64,000 nucleotides of DNA from Pseudomonadota bacterium. GTDB taxonomy: Bacteria > Pseudomonadota > Alphaproteobacteria > Rhizobiales > Aestuariivirgaceae. The notes beneath the pieces are model-generated. The model was given only the letters and a program-made list of their open reading frames with translations, had not been told where the DNA came from and made no database searches. The position numbers and the translations under genes were made by a program. The stretch spans positions 1-64,000 of the forward strand of contig CAUJIO010000101.1 of assembly GCA_963205315.1 (NCBI GenBank), written 5' to 3'. Positions 44,759 through 54,978 of this stretch are shown here, one piece after another. Position 1 is the first letter of the stretch. Every line of letters begins with the position of its first letter.

Positions 44759-45901
44759 ATGATGACCCCTGCCCGCCTCATTGCCATTGTCGCCACCTTG
44801 TTCTGCGCCGCAACGCCGGCCTCCGCCGACATCCTGATTGGTGCCGCAGGCCCATTCTCGGGCGGCAATGCCGCACTGGGCGAACAACTGAAGCGGGGGG
44901 TGCAATTGGCGGTCGACGACATAAATGCCCATGGCGGCATCGGAGGCGAGCGGCTGAGCGTGTCGTTTGCCGATGACGGCTGTGACCCAAGGAAGGCCGT
45001 GGAAGTTGCCACCGGCTTCGTCTCGGCGGGCGTGAAGGCTGTGATCGGGCACTATTGTTCGGGTGCGTCGATCCCGGCTTCAAAGGTCTACGAGAAAGCC
45101 AATATCGTGCAGATCAGCCCCTCGGCGACGCATCCCAAGTTTACCGACGAGGGTGGCTGGAATGTCATCCGGCTTGTGCCCCGCGACGACGCCCAGGGCC
45201 GTGCCGCCGCCGATCTGGTGAAGTCCAGGTTTGCGGCCAAGAAGATCGCCATCCTCAATGATCGATCACCTGCCCAGACGGCACTCGCTGCAGCTTTCAG
45301 GTCCGGTCTGGAGGCGGCCGGCACCACGCCTGTTCTTGACGACAGCTACAAGCCCGGCGCCAAGGATTACGAAGACCTCGCCCGGAGACTGAATGAGACG
45401 GCACCGGACGTGATCTACCTTGCCGGTTCATATGTGGAAGCAAGCCTCATCCTGCGGGAGTTGCGCGGCCTTGGATCGGTTGCACAGATCATCTCAGGCG
45501 ACTCGCTTGTGACCGACGATTTCTGGAACGCCGCGAAGGACGCCGCCGACGGCACGCTGATGACCTTCACCTATGATCCGCGAAAATTCGAGGCAGCACG
45601 CAGTGTGGTGCAGCGCTTCAAGGACCAGGAATATTCGGCCGAAGGCTTCACGCTCTATGCCTATGCCGCTGTTGAAGCCTATGCGGCGGCGGCGGTGGCC
45701 ACCAGCGGTACCGACAGCGCACGCATCGCACAATGGCTGCGCAGCGGCAACCGGATCAACACTGTGACCGGCGAGGTGAGCTTCGATGCCAAGGGCGACC
45801 TGAAGGCCCCAAGGGTTGCGTGGTTCAAGTGGACCAACAGCCGTTACATCGAGATCGATCCGGCGACGCTTGAGCCGCCGGCGCTTTCAACAACGCCCTG
45901 A
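44759..45901 (+). CDS. Branched-chain amino-acid-type ABC substrate-binding protein, divergent copy 3
   Basis: The protein has about 380 residues, a signal peptide (RLIAIVATLFCAATPASA) and the Peripla_BP_6 fold with ILIGAAGPFSGGNAALGEQL, DDGCDPRKAVEVATGF, HYCSGASIPASKVYEKAN and YLAGSYVEASLILRELRG. It is clearly related to copies 1 and 2 but much more diverged and has a longer C-terminal tail. It lies beyond a terminator, so it needs its own promoter; no good ribosome site is seen before the paired ATGs at 44759 and 44762. Its ligand is probably different. Confidence 0.9.
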   Translation: MMTPARLIAIVATLFCAATPASADILIGAAGPFSGGNAALGEQLKRGVQLAVDDINAHGGIGGERLSVSFADDGCDPRKAVEVATGFVSAGVKAVIGHYCSGASIPASKVYEKANIVQISPSATHPKFTDEGGWNVIRLVPRDDAQGRAAADLVKSRFAAKKIAILNDRSPAQTALAAAFRSGLEAAGTTPVLDDSYKPGAKDYEDLARRLNETAPDVIYLAGSYVEASLILRELRGLGSVAQIISGDSLVTDDFWNAAKDAADGTLMTFTYDPRKFEAARSVVQRFKDQEYSAEGFTLYAYAAVEAYAAAAVATSGTDSARIAQWLRSGNRINTVTGEVSFDAKGDLKAPRVAWFKWTNSRYIEIDPATLEPPALSTTP

Positions 45902-45915
45902 CCGGAGCCAGACCG

Positions 45916-46152
45916 ATGCGCGCCTTTTTCGTCCAGATCAAATGTGAACTCGGGAAAGCCTATGACGTGGCGACCGCGATCGCCGATGCCGAAATCGCTT
46001 CGGAAATCTATTCCACCGCCGGGGGTTTTGACTTGCTGGTGAAGTTTTATCTCGACGAAGCCGAGGATGTGGGCCGGTTCGTTGCCGAGAAAATCCAGAC
46101 GATCGCCGGAATCCGGGACACTTATACGATCATCACCTTCCGCGCCTTCTGA
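45916..46152 (+). CDS. Stand-alone Lrp/AsnC ligand-binding (RAM) domain protein
   Basis: The 78-residue protein consists only of the AsnC_trans_reg domain (MRAFFVQIKCELGKAYDVAT, STAGGFDLLVKFYLD, and TIAGIRDTYTIITFRAF) without a DNA-binding helix-turn-helix. Such SraA-like proteins form octamers that bind amino acids and may modulate full-length Lrp proteins. It starts 15 bases after the third binding-protein gene of an amino-acid importer, a suggestive place. It precedes the DUF2259 gene by two bases. Confidence 0.87.
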   Translation: MRAFFVQIKCELGKAYDVATAIADAEIASEIYSTAGGFDLLVKFYLDEAEDVGRFVAEKIQTIAGIRDTYTIITFRAF

Positions 46153-46154
46153 TC

Positions 46155-46898
46155 ATGCGTGCGCTGCTGGTTGCTGCCTGTCTCGGACTGTCCTGTGCTA
46201 CCGCGCTGGCCGCGGACGGCGCCAGCCTCAACGTCATCGGCTATTCGCCCGACAGCCGCTACTTCGCCTTCGAGCAATACGGCCAGCAGGACGGCTCGGG
46301 CTTCAGCTACTGGCAGGTTTTTGTCATCGACCTCAAGACGAAGGACTGGGTTGCGGGAACGCCTGTCCGGGCCTTGATCGAGGATGAGACAGCCAAGCTC
46401 TCCGCCGCCCGCGCCAAGGCATACGAGCAGGCCGCGACAGTCTTGAAGCAGACCGGCGTCAGCGAACCCGCCACCATCATCGCGGCCAATCCGACGACCG
46501 AGGTGGTGGCTGACCGCAGCCGCATCACCTTTGACCGCTGGTACCGGCCGATGGGCGCCACGCCATCGACCCTCGACACCACCGACATGCGCCACGAGAT
46601 CTCAATCGAGGCCCTGAAACTCCCTGACCCCAAAGGCTGCTATGACGCTGATGGCCCCTACTACGGCTTTAGCTTGACGCTCAAGGACCTGAAACTCGGC
46701 ACGTCCCATGCCTTCTACAAGGACGAGAAGATCCCTGTCTCGCGCGGCTGCGCCGTGGGCTATGACCTCGCGGCCATCGTCGCACCCGCAGGCATTCCTG
46801 ACGAGGACAGGATGGTGGCCATCGTCGGGGTCTACAGCCGCGGCTTCGAAGGCGCCGACCACCGGTTCGTCGCGGTTCCGTTTGTGTTGAGTGACTGA
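46155..46898 (+). CDS. DUF2259 family secreted protein
   Basis: The 247-residue protein has a signal peptide (MRALLVAACLGLSCATALAA) and the conserved opening NVIGYSPDSRYFAFEQYGQQDGSG split over a beta-propeller-like strand pair, as in predicted periplasmic DUF2259 proteins. Its function is unknown. It sits two bases after the AsnC-domain gene and upstream of purB, an arrangement common in Hyphomicrobiales. Confidence 0.8.
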   Translation: MRALLVAACLGLSCATALAADGASLNVIGYSPDSRYFAFEQYGQQDGSGFSYWQVFVIDLKTKDWVAGTPVRALIEDETAKLSAARAKAYEQAATVLKQTGVSEPATIIAANPTTEVVADRSRITFDRWYRPMGATPSTLDTTDMRHEISIEALKLPDPKGCYDADGPYYGFSLTLKDLKLGTSHAFYKDEKIPVSRGCAVGYDLAAIVAPAGIPDEDRMVAIVGVYSRGFEGADHRFVAVPFVLSD

Positions 46899-46963
46899 GT
46901 TCGAGACTCGCGCTCAGGTCCCGGATTTGTTAAGCGGACGCCCGAACAGTGAAAGGCCCGCCG

Positions 46964-48265
<1,302 letters not shown>

Positions 48266-48306
48266 GCAAGGACCGGAACATCTTCTCCGGGAGGGTCGAT
48301 CGCCAT

Positions 48307-48543
48307 ATGCACAAAATCAAAGCCCGCTATGCCATTCTTCTTGGCATCATGCTTCTCGTCGCGGGCTTCGTTTTCGAAGCGGTATTCAACGGAATACCCT
48401 ATCAGGACCCGACGCCTGAGATGACGGCGCAGTGGCAGTCCAACGAAATGGTGGCCCGCTATTTCTACCTGGCTGGCCTGGTGATCCTGGTTGCAGGCCT
48501 GACGATGATCCTGCTGCGCAGGGTCTTCCGGGCGCCAGCTTAG
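48307..48543 (+). CDS. Small two-TM membrane protein of unknown function
   Basis: The 78-residue protein has two hydrophobic segments (AILLGIMLLVAGFVFEAVF and YFYLAGLVILVAGLTMILL) separated by a polar loop that contains YQDPTPEMTAQWQ. It ends in a basic tail. It follows purB by 41 bases with a GGAGG ribosome site. No family is recognised. Confidence 0.65.
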   Translation: MHKIKARYAILLGIMLLVAGFVFEAVFNGIPYQDPTPEMTAQWQSNEMVARYFYLAGLVILVAGLTMILLRRVFRAPA

Positions 48544-48558
48544 CCTACAGGTGACATT

Positions 48559-48601
48559 GCCAGCAGCGCTTGATCGAGGGCATCGATCAAGTGTTGCTGG
48601 C
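48559..48601. terminator. Long hairpin between convergent genes
   Basis: An 18-bp stem (left arm 48559-48576, right arm 48584-48601) with two positions that pair as G-U in RNA encloses the loop AGGGCAT. It sits between the small membrane-protein gene and the L,D-transpeptidase gene, which point at each other. There is no T run, so it may be a processing or stabilising hairpin as well as a terminator. Confidence 0.6.
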
Positions 48602-48634
48602 CAGCGTCGCGTGCAGCGGGAGATTCCCGCGGTA

Positions 48635-49087
48635 TCAGTTGGTGATGGTGATCCGCGTGGCGTTCAGGCCATGCTTCTGCACCAGGCTGTAAAGCTTGGC
48701 GGCGTTGGTCGGATGCAGGCGAATGCAGCCGTGCGAGGCCGGGCGGCCCAGGCTCTTCACATACCCGGTCGCATGAATGGCATATCCACCCAGGAAGAAA
48801 ATCGAATTCGGCATCGGCGAATTGTCGTACTTGCGCGAATAATGCATCTTCTTCAACGCGAACGGGCGCCAGGCGCCACGCGGCGTGTAATAGCCGTCGC
48901 GCGCCGTCGACACTTTCCAGCGCCCATAGGACCAGCCGTTGACATCGACCGACATCGACTGACTGGAAATATCGACATGAATTTGTACCGCTGTCGGAAC
49001 CTTCTTCTTGGTGCTGGCGTCCGCCACGCCGGCGGTGGCAAATGCCACGAACGCCAATCCGGCGATCAATTTCAAAAAGCTCTTCAT
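48635..49087 (-). CDS. L,D-transpeptidase (YkuD domain), short form
   Basis: The 150-residue protein has a signal peptide (residues 1-24, ending VADAS) and a minimal YkuD domain with VDISSQSMSVDVNGW and the catalytic segment IHATGYVKSLGRPASHGCIR, in which His and Cys are the active residues. It should cross-link peptidoglycan 3-3 or anchor proteins. It is convergent with the purB side and separate from the longer enzyme at 20589. Confidence 0.92.
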   Translation of the reverse strand: MKSFLKLIAGLAFVAFATAGVADASTKKKVPTAVQIHVDISSQSMSVDVNGWSYGRWKVSTARDGYYTPRGAWRPFALKKMHYSRKYDNSPMPNSIFFLGGYAIHATGYVKSLGRPASHGCIRLHPTNAAKLYSLVQKHGLNATRITITN

Positions 49088-49141
49088 TGCTGCCTCTTCC
49101 CTACGAGAGCCCCCTCTCGTTTACCCCGACGCCCAAGTACG

Positions 49142-50389
49142 CTAGCTGCCGTCGAACAGGAACTCACGCCCCACCTTCACGCGCCGCACTCCGTCATATG
49201 AAATGATATCAGCCGTCGCGTAAGTTTCAGTTAAAGTTGCAGGTAAAAAGCTACCGGTTCCGACCATGTCAACGGGAGCCCGGGCCGCGCCCATGATCTG
49301 GCACTTCTGCGGATCAAACCCGGATGACGCGACAATCGTGGCCTTGGTGTAGCCCGCCCGGTCCAGCGCCCGGCGCACGTGGATGATGGAGGCTGCGGAC
49401 ACGCCCTTGCCGAACAGGATGCGGCGCACCTTGTCGACCAGGATGTTGTTGGGATCGAGCTGGAACGCCCGGCCACCCAGCACCTGCTCGACGATGTTGT
49501 ATTCACCGTGCACGCCGAGCCATTGTCCCACCGTGTCGACCGACTTTTCGTAATCGAGCCCCTGCGCAAACCGGCCGCCATGGGTATCGAGCCTGACGCC
49601 GAAGCTCTTGCCCTCGTCCTGCAGCTTCGCCTCGTCATAGAACCATCGCGCGCAGCGGATCGAATCGCTCACCTCTTCACCGGTGTAGTCGACAAGCGCC
49701 GTGACATTCTTCACTTCCGGAATGGTGGCGACGAACAGCTGCATGGCCTTGAGGACATCGCCATCGGCGTAGCCCACCAGCGCATGCGGCATGGTGCCCA
49801 TGCCTGCCTTGGCACCGAAGAACGGGGCGGTCAGATCCTGAGACGAGCCGACGAAGCCTTTGACGGCCGGATCGGCTTTGCGGGCCGCAGCGCCGCCCAC
49901 CGCCGCGCCATAGGCGGCAAGGATGTTCATTTCCGCGCCGGATCCATGCCGGGCGTGCATGTCCATGAAAGCGGCACCGGGCATGGCCCGGCACATTTCA
50001 TAGGCATTGTTGGCGGAGACGCAGGGAAAGCCGATTTTCTGCAGCAGCAGCGTTTCGACCTCCGACAGCCTGGCCATCGAACCCGTCACTTCCAGCATCT
50101 TGCTTTCGGAGGGCACAATGTCGCCCTCCTCATAAAAGCGCTTGATCTTCACCTGCGGCACGAAATGCCGGATCAGCCGGATGGTGGGTTCAAGAGCCGC
50201 CACCACGCGCCGCCGCATGAACACGGCGAAGGTGACTTCAGAGTCACCATTGGCGGCGACGATGCGGCTGGTGTTGGTGAAATACTTGTCGGTCTGGGCG
50301 TGAACCGGCCCGGCACTCAGTGCGATGTCGATGAGGCGGTCGAGGATGGCCTCATGGCCGGGGATCAGGGGGACATGCGCGTGAGTCAT
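49142..50389 (-). CDS. pncB: Nicotinate phosphoribosyltransferase
   Basis: The 415-residue protein has QTDKYFTNTSRIVAANGDSE (the family typically has TDLYKLTM or DxYQ near here), the His-containing FVGSSQDLTAPFFGAKAGMGTMPHALVGY, and VRLDTHGGRF and VASSGFDPQKC for phosphoribosyl binding. It makes nicotinate mononucleotide from nicotinate and PRPP in NAD salvage. It differs from E. coli PncB at the N terminus and belongs to a group common in alphaproteobacteria. An AAAGGGGG ribosome site precedes the ATG. Confidence 0.85.
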   Translation of the reverse strand: MTHAHVPLIPGHEAILDRLIDIALSAGPVHAQTDKYFTNTSRIVAANGDSEVTFAVFMRRRVVAALEPTIRLIRHFVPQVKIKRFYEEGDIVPSESKMLEVTGSMARLSEVETLLLQKIGFPCVSANNAYEMCRAMPGAAFMDMHARHGSGAEMNILAAYGAAVGGAAARKADPAVKGFVGSSQDLTAPFFGAKAGMGTMPHALVGYADGDVLKAMQLFVATIPEVKNVTALVDYTGEEVSDSIRCARWFYDEAKLQDEGKSFGVRLDTHGGRFAQGLDYEKSVDTVGQWLGVHGEYNIVEQVLGGRAFQLDPNNILVDKVRRILFGKGVSAASIIHVRRALDRAGYTKATIVASSGFDPQKCQIMGAARAPVDMVGTGSFLPATLTETYATADIISYDGVRRVKVGREFLFDGS

Positions 50390-50419
50390 GCCCCCTTTTC
50401 ACCCGGAATTCGCGAAAGG

Positions 50420-51196
50420 TCAAACCTCGCGCATGGCTTTCATCAGCGCTGCGGCGCCGACATGCAGGAGGTCGACGTCGACGGCGGCTGCAAAGAAGGT
50501 GAAGCCGATCTTCATGTAGGCCTTCATCACATCGGCGCTGCCGCCGAAGGCCCCTGCCACCAGACCATTCTTCTTGGCTGCGGCGGCGACCTTTTCCATG
50601 GCGGCCAGCGTGTGGGCGCCCAGCTTGTCGATTCCTGCCCCGTTGCTCAGCGTGATCGACAGGTCGGAGGGTCCGACGAACAGGCCGTCCAATCCCGGCG
50701 TCGCCGCGATCTCTTCGACATTGGCCAGCGACTCCACCGTTTCCACCATGGCGAAGACCATGGTCATGCGGTTGGCCTCGCGCAGATATTCGCCGGGCGA
50801 CAGGCCCGAGGCCTGCAACGCCGTGTAGCCGCCCCAGCTGCGCGCGCCGATGGGCGGATATTTCGACGCCCGGACCAGCAGTTCAGCCTGCGCCCTTGTG
50901 TTGACCATTGGCGCAATCACCGCCACGGCGCCGGCATCAAGTGCCTGCCCCGGAATCTCGGGTGAATTCCACAGGGTGCGGACGATGGCCGGGCGCCCCG
51001 CCGCATTGATGGCCGCGATCATCGGCGCGGCATCGGAAAAGCCGATCACGCCATGCTGCATGTCCAGCGCCACGCCCTCGAACGGCAAGCGTGCCACCTG
51101 GGCTGCGAGTTCGGCCGAGGGAATTGACATCCAGGAAAAGAGAAACGGCTCGCCAGTGGCGAGCCGTGACCGCAAGTCAAACTGCGGGGCGGACAC
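50420..51196 (-). CDS. HpcH/HpaI family aldolase
   Basis: The 258-residue protein is a class II pyruvate-type aldolase. Motifs are FLFSWMSIPSAELAAQVARL, GVALDMQHGVIGF, AGAVAVIAPMVNT, and GLDGLFVGPSDLSITL with FAMVETVESLANVEEIA supplying a metal-binding Glu. Substrates in this family include 2-keto-3-deoxy sugar acids and 4-hydroxy-2-oxoheptanedioate. Translation starts with GTG at 51196, which shares one base with the stop of the zeta-inhibitor gene, so the two genes are coupled. Confidence 0.87.
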   Translation of the reverse strand: MSAPQFDLRSRLATGEPFLFSWMSIPSAELAAQVARLPFEGVALDMQHGVIGFSDAAPMIAAINAAGRPAIVRTLWNSPEIPGQALDAGAVAVIAPMVNTRAQAELLVRASKYPPIGARSWGGYTALQASGLSPGEYLREANRMTMVFAMVETVESLANVEEIAATPGLDGLFVGPSDLSITLSNGAGIDKLGAHTLAAMEKVAAAAKKNGLVAGAFGGSADVMKAYMKIGFTFFAAAVDVDLLHVGAAALMKAMREV

Positions 51197-51519
51197 TACT
51201 GCCCTGCCTTGATCTGTTCGACGGCCGTGGCCATCAGTTCATTCATGGTACGGCGAATCTGATGGTCCGACTGCGCGACCGATTTCGAATCGAAATCAGC
51301 CCGGATCTTGCGGAACACGTCCTCGTCGCCGGCTTCCTGGAAATCCGCCACCACCACTGACTTGGCATAGGCTTCTGCTTCACCGCCCGTGAGGCCCATC
51401 TTCTCGGCCGCCCACAGGCCCAGAAGCTTGTTGCGCCGGGCGCCGGCCTTGAACTGCAGTTCCTCGTCGAGGGCGAATTTCTTCTCGAAACCTTCCTCGC
51501 GCTTGTCGAAGGTGGTCAT
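51196..51519 (-). CDS. DUF1476 protein, F1Fo-ATPase zeta-type inhibitor
   Basis: The 107-residue protein begins MTTFDKREEGFEKKFALDEE, the conserved inhibitory N terminus of the alphaproteobacterial zeta subunit, and continues with RRNKLLGLWAAEKMGLTG and a helical C-terminal part. In Paracoccus this protein blocks ATP hydrolysis by the F1Fo-ATP synthase in the same way as mitochondrial IF1. It is divergent from purC, a placement common in Hyphomicrobiales. Confidence 0.9.
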   Translation of the reverse strand: MTTFDKREEGFEKKFALDEELQFKAGARRNKLLGLWAAEKMGLTGGEAEAYAKSVVVADFQEAGDEDVFRKIRADFDSKSVAQSDHQIRRTMNELMATAVEQIKAGQ

Positions 51520-51636
51520 GCATGTCTCCTGTTGAGCCTGTTGGCTTGAAATAGCCATGACGAACGGCCAAATCAACTGAGGAAACGGCCATTGTGCAGC
51601 GCACCACGTTGCTTTATGGAGCCGGAGTCAAAGGAT

Positions 51637-51653
51637 TGGGGATTTCATCCCCA
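51637..51653. other. Small hairpin in the divergent zeta-inhibitor/purC gap
   Basis: A 7-bp stem TGGGGAT-TTC-ATCCCCA lies about 85 bases before the purC start. It could be a leader hairpin or an operator. No purine riboswitch core was recognised in this 218-base gap. Confidence 0.35.
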
Positions 51654-51737
51654 GAATCTGTAACAGAGATGGCGTCACGAGCCTCGCCGGACTAGATTGA
51701 CCGGCAGGCCGATAGGGTATTGATGAGGATATTCCAG

Positions 51738-52520
51738 ATGAGCAGCAGGCGTACCCGGATCTATGAGGGCAAGGCCAAAATCCTCTACGAAGGCCCGGAG
51801 CCCGGTACCATCATCGTCCACTACAAGGACGACGCGACCGCTTTCAATGCCCAGAAGAAGGCCGTGATCGAAGGCAAGGGTGTGCTGAACCAGCGCATTT
51901 CCGAGTATATCTTCACGCGCCTGAACGAACTCGGCATCCCGACGCATTTCATGCGCTCGCTCAACATGCGCGAACAGCTGGTGCGTGAAGTGGAAATCGT
52001 GCCGCTGGAAGTCGTCGTCCGCAACGTGGCCGCCGGTTCGCTGGCAAAGCGCCTCGGCCTGGACGAAGGCCACCAATTGCCGCGCTCGATCATCGAATTC
52101 TACTACAAGAACGACCAGCTTGGCGATCCGATGGTCTCGGAAGAGCACATCACCGCCTTCAACTGGGCGGGCCCGCAGGAAATCGACGACATGATGCACA
52201 TGGCGATCCGCATCAACGATTTCCTCTCCGGCCTGTTCCTGGGCATCGGCATCAAGCTCGTCGACTTCAAGATCGAGTTCGGCAGGCTTTACGAAAACGA
52301 CATGATGCGCATCGTGCTGGCCGACGAGATCAGCCCTGATTCCTGCCGGTTATGGGATATCAAGACCCAGGACAAGCTCGACAAGGACCGCTTCCGCCGC
52401 GACATGGGAGGCCTCATCGAGGCCTACCAGGAAGTGGCGCGCCGTCTGGGCATCATCGCCGAGGGCGAGAAGCCCGAGCGCTCCAAGCCCAAGCTCGTCA
52501 AGACGGACACCGTACAATGA
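51738..52520 (+). CDS. purC: Phosphoribosylaminoimidazole-succinocarboxamide synthase (SAICAR synthase)
   Basis: The 260-residue enzyme joins aspartate to CAIR with ATP. Motifs are [50 protein letters not shown] and [13 protein letters not shown]. The start at 51738 ([12 protein letters not shown]) matches family length and has GAGGA eight bases upstream; ATG 51723 is an alternative. The stop overlaps purS by ATGA. Confidence 0.96.
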   Translation: MSSRRTRIYEGKAKILYEGPEPGTIIVHYKDDATAFNAQKKAVIEGKGVLNQRISEYIFTRLNELGIPTHFMRSLNMREQLVREVEIVPLEVVVRNVAAGSLAKRLGLDEGHQLPRSIIEFYYKNDQLGDPMVSEEHITAFNWAGPQEIDDMMHMAIRINDFLSGLFLGIGIKLVDFKIEFGRLYENDMMRIVLADEISPDSCRLWDIKTQDKLDKDRFRRDMGGLIEAYQEVARRLGIIAEGEKPERSKPKLVKTDTVQ

Positions 52521-52756
52521 AGGCAAGAGTGAAGGTTACGCTCAAGAACGGCGTGCTCGATCCGCAGGGCAAGGCCATCGAAGGCGCTCTGGGACATCTG
52601 GGCTTCGGCGGCGTTGCTGGTGTGCGTCAAGGCAAGTATTTCGAAATCGAGTTGGCCGAGACCGACAAGGCCAAGGCCAGGGATCAAGTGAAGGCGATGT
52701 GCGAGAAGCTGATCGCCAACACGGTCATCGAGAACTACGAGATCGAGCTGGCCTGA
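52517..52756 (+). CDS. purS: FGAM synthase subunit PurS
   Basis: The 79-residue protein has the PurS pattern: [27 protein letters not shown] in the first half and ENYEIELA at the end. PurS bridges PurQ and PurL in the three-part formylglycinamidine synthase of Gram-positive bacteria and alphaproteobacteria. It overlaps purC by four bases and purQ begins ten bases after its stop. Confidence 0.95.
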   Translation: MKARVKVTLKNGVLDPQGKAIEGALGHLGFGGVAGVRQGKYFEIELAETDKAKARDQVKAMCEKLIANTVIENYEIELA

Positions 52757-52766
52757 GGGATCGCGC

Positions 52767-53429
52767 ATGAAATCCGCCGTCGTCATATTCCCCGGACTAA
52801 ACCGCGACAGCGACATGATGATGGCGCTCGAGGGCGTGACCGGCTCAAGGCCCGTGTCTGTCTGGCATACGGAAACCGAACTGCCGAAGGTCGATCTTGT
52901 GGTCATCCCCGGCGGTTTTTCCTATGGCGATTACCTGCGCTGCGGGGCGATCGCCGCGCGCTCACCCATCATGTCGGATATCCGGGCCAAAGCTTTGAAG
53001 GGACTCAAGGTCCTTGGCGTCTGCAACGGCTTTCAGATCATCACCGAGGCAGGCCTGCTGCCCGGCGCACTGGTGCGCAACGCACAGCTCCGCTTCGTCT
53101 GCCGCCAAGTGAAGCTCCGGGTCGAGAACAACCAGACCTTCTTTACGAAGAACCTGGCCAAAGGCGCTGTCGTGTCCTGCCCTGTCGCCCATGGCGAAGG
53201 CAATTACATCTGTGACGCCGAGACGCTGAAGCGGCTCGAGGGGGAGAACCGCGTGGTATTCCGCTACGCGGACAACACCAACCCCAATGGCGCCATGAAC
53301 GACATCGCCGGTATCATCAACGAGCAAGGCACCGTCATCGGCATGATGCCGCATCCCGAAAACATGATTGAACCCCTGCACGGCCGCGCCGACTGCCGCC
53401 CGCTGTTCGAGAGCCTGCTGGCGGCGTGA
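52767..53429 (+). CDS. purQ: FGAM synthase glutaminase subunit PurQ
   Basis: The 220-residue class I glutamine amidotransferase has [13 protein letters not shown] at the N terminus, [16 protein letters not shown], the nucleophile Cys86 in LGVCNGFQI, and the His-Glu pair in MMPHPENM. It supplies ammonia to PurL. In related genomes purL follows directly; here 3.3 kb of other genes come between. Confidence 0.96.
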   Translation: MKSAVVIFPGLNRDSDMMMALEGVTGSRPVSVWHTETELPKVDLVVIPGGFSYGDYLRCGAIAARSPIMSDIRAKALKGLKVLGVCNGFQIITEAGLLPGALVRNAQLRFVCRQVKLRVENNQTFFTKNLAKGAVVSCPVAHGEGNYICDAETLKRLEGENRVVFRYADNTNPNGAMNDIAGIINEQGTVIGMMPHPENMIEPLHGRADCRPLFESLLAA

Positions 53430-53430
53430 A

Positions 53431-54621
53431 CTAACAGGCAGCCGGGAAAGCGGAGCAAGTATCGCGCATCAGATTGCCGATGTTCCCTGCTCCATACCCA
53501 CCATAGTCAGCGTCAGGAAACTCGGCATTCACGCCGAACCACGAAGCGCCCTGCACATTCGCGCCGACAGTTGAGTATCCCCAGCTGGTGACTCCCACCA
53601 CGTAATTTGACTTTGCAGCACTGCCGAGATCAGCGGCTGTCGAGATCGAGGGCCGCGTTCCGAAATTGACAAGCCAAGGGCCGCCGCTCGATCCTCCGGT
53701 CTGCGGTGAGCCGATCTGCGTGTTCCTGAGCTCATTTCCGTTCGTCGTCGATGAGCTGGTGATGTATTTGCCGAATGTATCCGTCATCTGCATCTGGTAG
53801 CCGCTGTCGAACGCAACGGGATAGCCAAGTTGCGTGATATCGGCGACTGTGCTGTTGCCGAATACTGGAGACGCCGCGAAGGAATACCCGTTCCAGCCAT
53901 AACCGTACCAGCCGCCCAAGGTCGTTCCTGGGTATTCGCCGCTCTTCTTCTGCAGCGTCACTGTTGCAATGTCATTGTTGCAGGCAATGCCTGCCGCGCC
54001 ATTCTCGCATGTGTCTGTGCCATCAAAATAGGGAGTGGGAACGCGCCAGTTCGTCCCGGCATAATATCCCCACGGCCCCCCCTTGGAAGACGTGTTCGCC
54101 GGATACCAGAGCACTTCGTCTGCCCAGCCGTCGGCCTTCGTCCCGAACTTGTGGACGCAATGCGCGGCGGTGATGAGCACGGCCTTTTTTACCAGCGACG
54201 CCGTGCAAACGTACCAATCTGTGCCGAAGCGCATCCACAATTTTCCTGTCAGGCGGTATGGCTTGGCCGTGACTGGAGAGCCGGCAATATTATTGATCTG
54301 CTGGCTGGACGAATTGGCGACGCGAGAAATCGAGTAAGGCCATTTCTCTGTGCCGCTGCCGTAGCTTCTGGACGTGCTACTGGAGGCGCTGCTGCCCTTC
54401 CGGCCAACAGGTGCGGCATCGGACCGCCGGCCGCCAACCGGAAGGATGCTGGTGCTGAGAAGCGGCAATCGCGAGAGTCCTGGTCCAACGGGCACCGTCG
54501 AATTCGACATCGAACTCGGTCCCCTTGCAGTAGTCCTTTCGGCCTGTGCGCCGGGTGACGCCGCCAGCAGAGCAAGTGCAACACTGAAATACAATGAAAG
54601 ACGTCCAGAGGAATTCGTCAT
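53431..54621 (-). CDS. Secreted trypsin-like serine protease
   Basis: The 396-residue protein has a signal peptide (LYFSVALALLAASPGAQA) and a Ser/Arg/Gly-rich low-complexity region to about residue 110. A chymotrypsin-fold domain follows, with the triad visible as LITAAHCV (His), NDIATVTL (Asp) and GGSSGGPWLV (Ser). It resembles the V8/glutamyl-endopeptidase-like secreted proteases of bacteria. The stop lies one base after the purQ stop on the opposite strand. It is the first member of an accessory segment that splits purQ from purL. Confidence 0.88.
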   Translation of the reverse strand: MTNSSGRLSLYFSVALALLAASPGAQAERTTARGPSSMSNSTVPVGPGLSRLPLLSTSILPVGGRRSDAAPVGRKGSSASSSTSRSYGSGTEKWPYSISRVANSSSQQINNIAGSPVTAKPYRLTGKLWMRFGTDWYVCTASLVKKAVLITAAHCVHKFGTKADGWADEVLWYPANTSSKGGPWGYYAGTNWRVPTPYFDGTDTCENGAAGIACNNDIATVTLQKKSGEYPGTTLGGWYGYGWNGYSFAASPVFGNSTVADITQLGYPVAFDSGYQMQMTDTFGKYITSSSTTNGNELRNTQIGSPQTGGSSGGPWLVNFGTRPSISTAADLGSAAKSNYVVGVTSWGYSTVGANVQGASWFGVNAEFPDADYGGYGAGNIGNLMRDTCSAFPAAC

Positions 54622-54978
54622 GTCGCTCCGTTAACTTCACAAGCTGCCGTACTCTATTGGGATTTCTTAGAGAGATTTTCGCGTTTCAACATTGACGCCG
54701 ATCAACCTGATCTTCTCCGATCCATGCTGACTGGCTTCTTCTTCGCGCGTCAGACCAAAGTCAAATGGGCCAGAACTTCAGGGATGGCCATCTGGCGGGC
54801 ATTTGAAAGCGCTCTATGTTCAGTGCTGGCGGCTGTCTTGTATGTTCGACTTGTGCTACCTATTATATTCTCGGTGTGAGTTTATCTGTACTGTTGATCG
54901 GCCGTGCAGCAGGCAGTGACGACGTCGCGGGGGACAAGCGGCATATATTGCGGCAAACTCTGGGAATGGGCATTACCG
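54622..54978. other. Intergenic region between the protease and the small secreted protein
   Basis: About 357 bases separate two divergent genes. The part around 54840-54880 is AT-richer (CCTATTATATTCTC) and may hold a promoter. Short open frames across it lack ribosome sites or protein-like features. No tRNA, repeat or terminator was seen. Confidence 0.5.

Noticed and set aside
32879-46152. Pump and liv genes as a single new system
   Set aside because: The RND unit and the liv cluster are each standard sets transcribed in opposite directions; only their shared promoter gap is of interest.
49379-50965. A 528-codon open frame on the plus strand
   Set aside because: It is the complement of the nicotinate phosphoribosyltransferase and aldolase genes and contains no recognisable domain.
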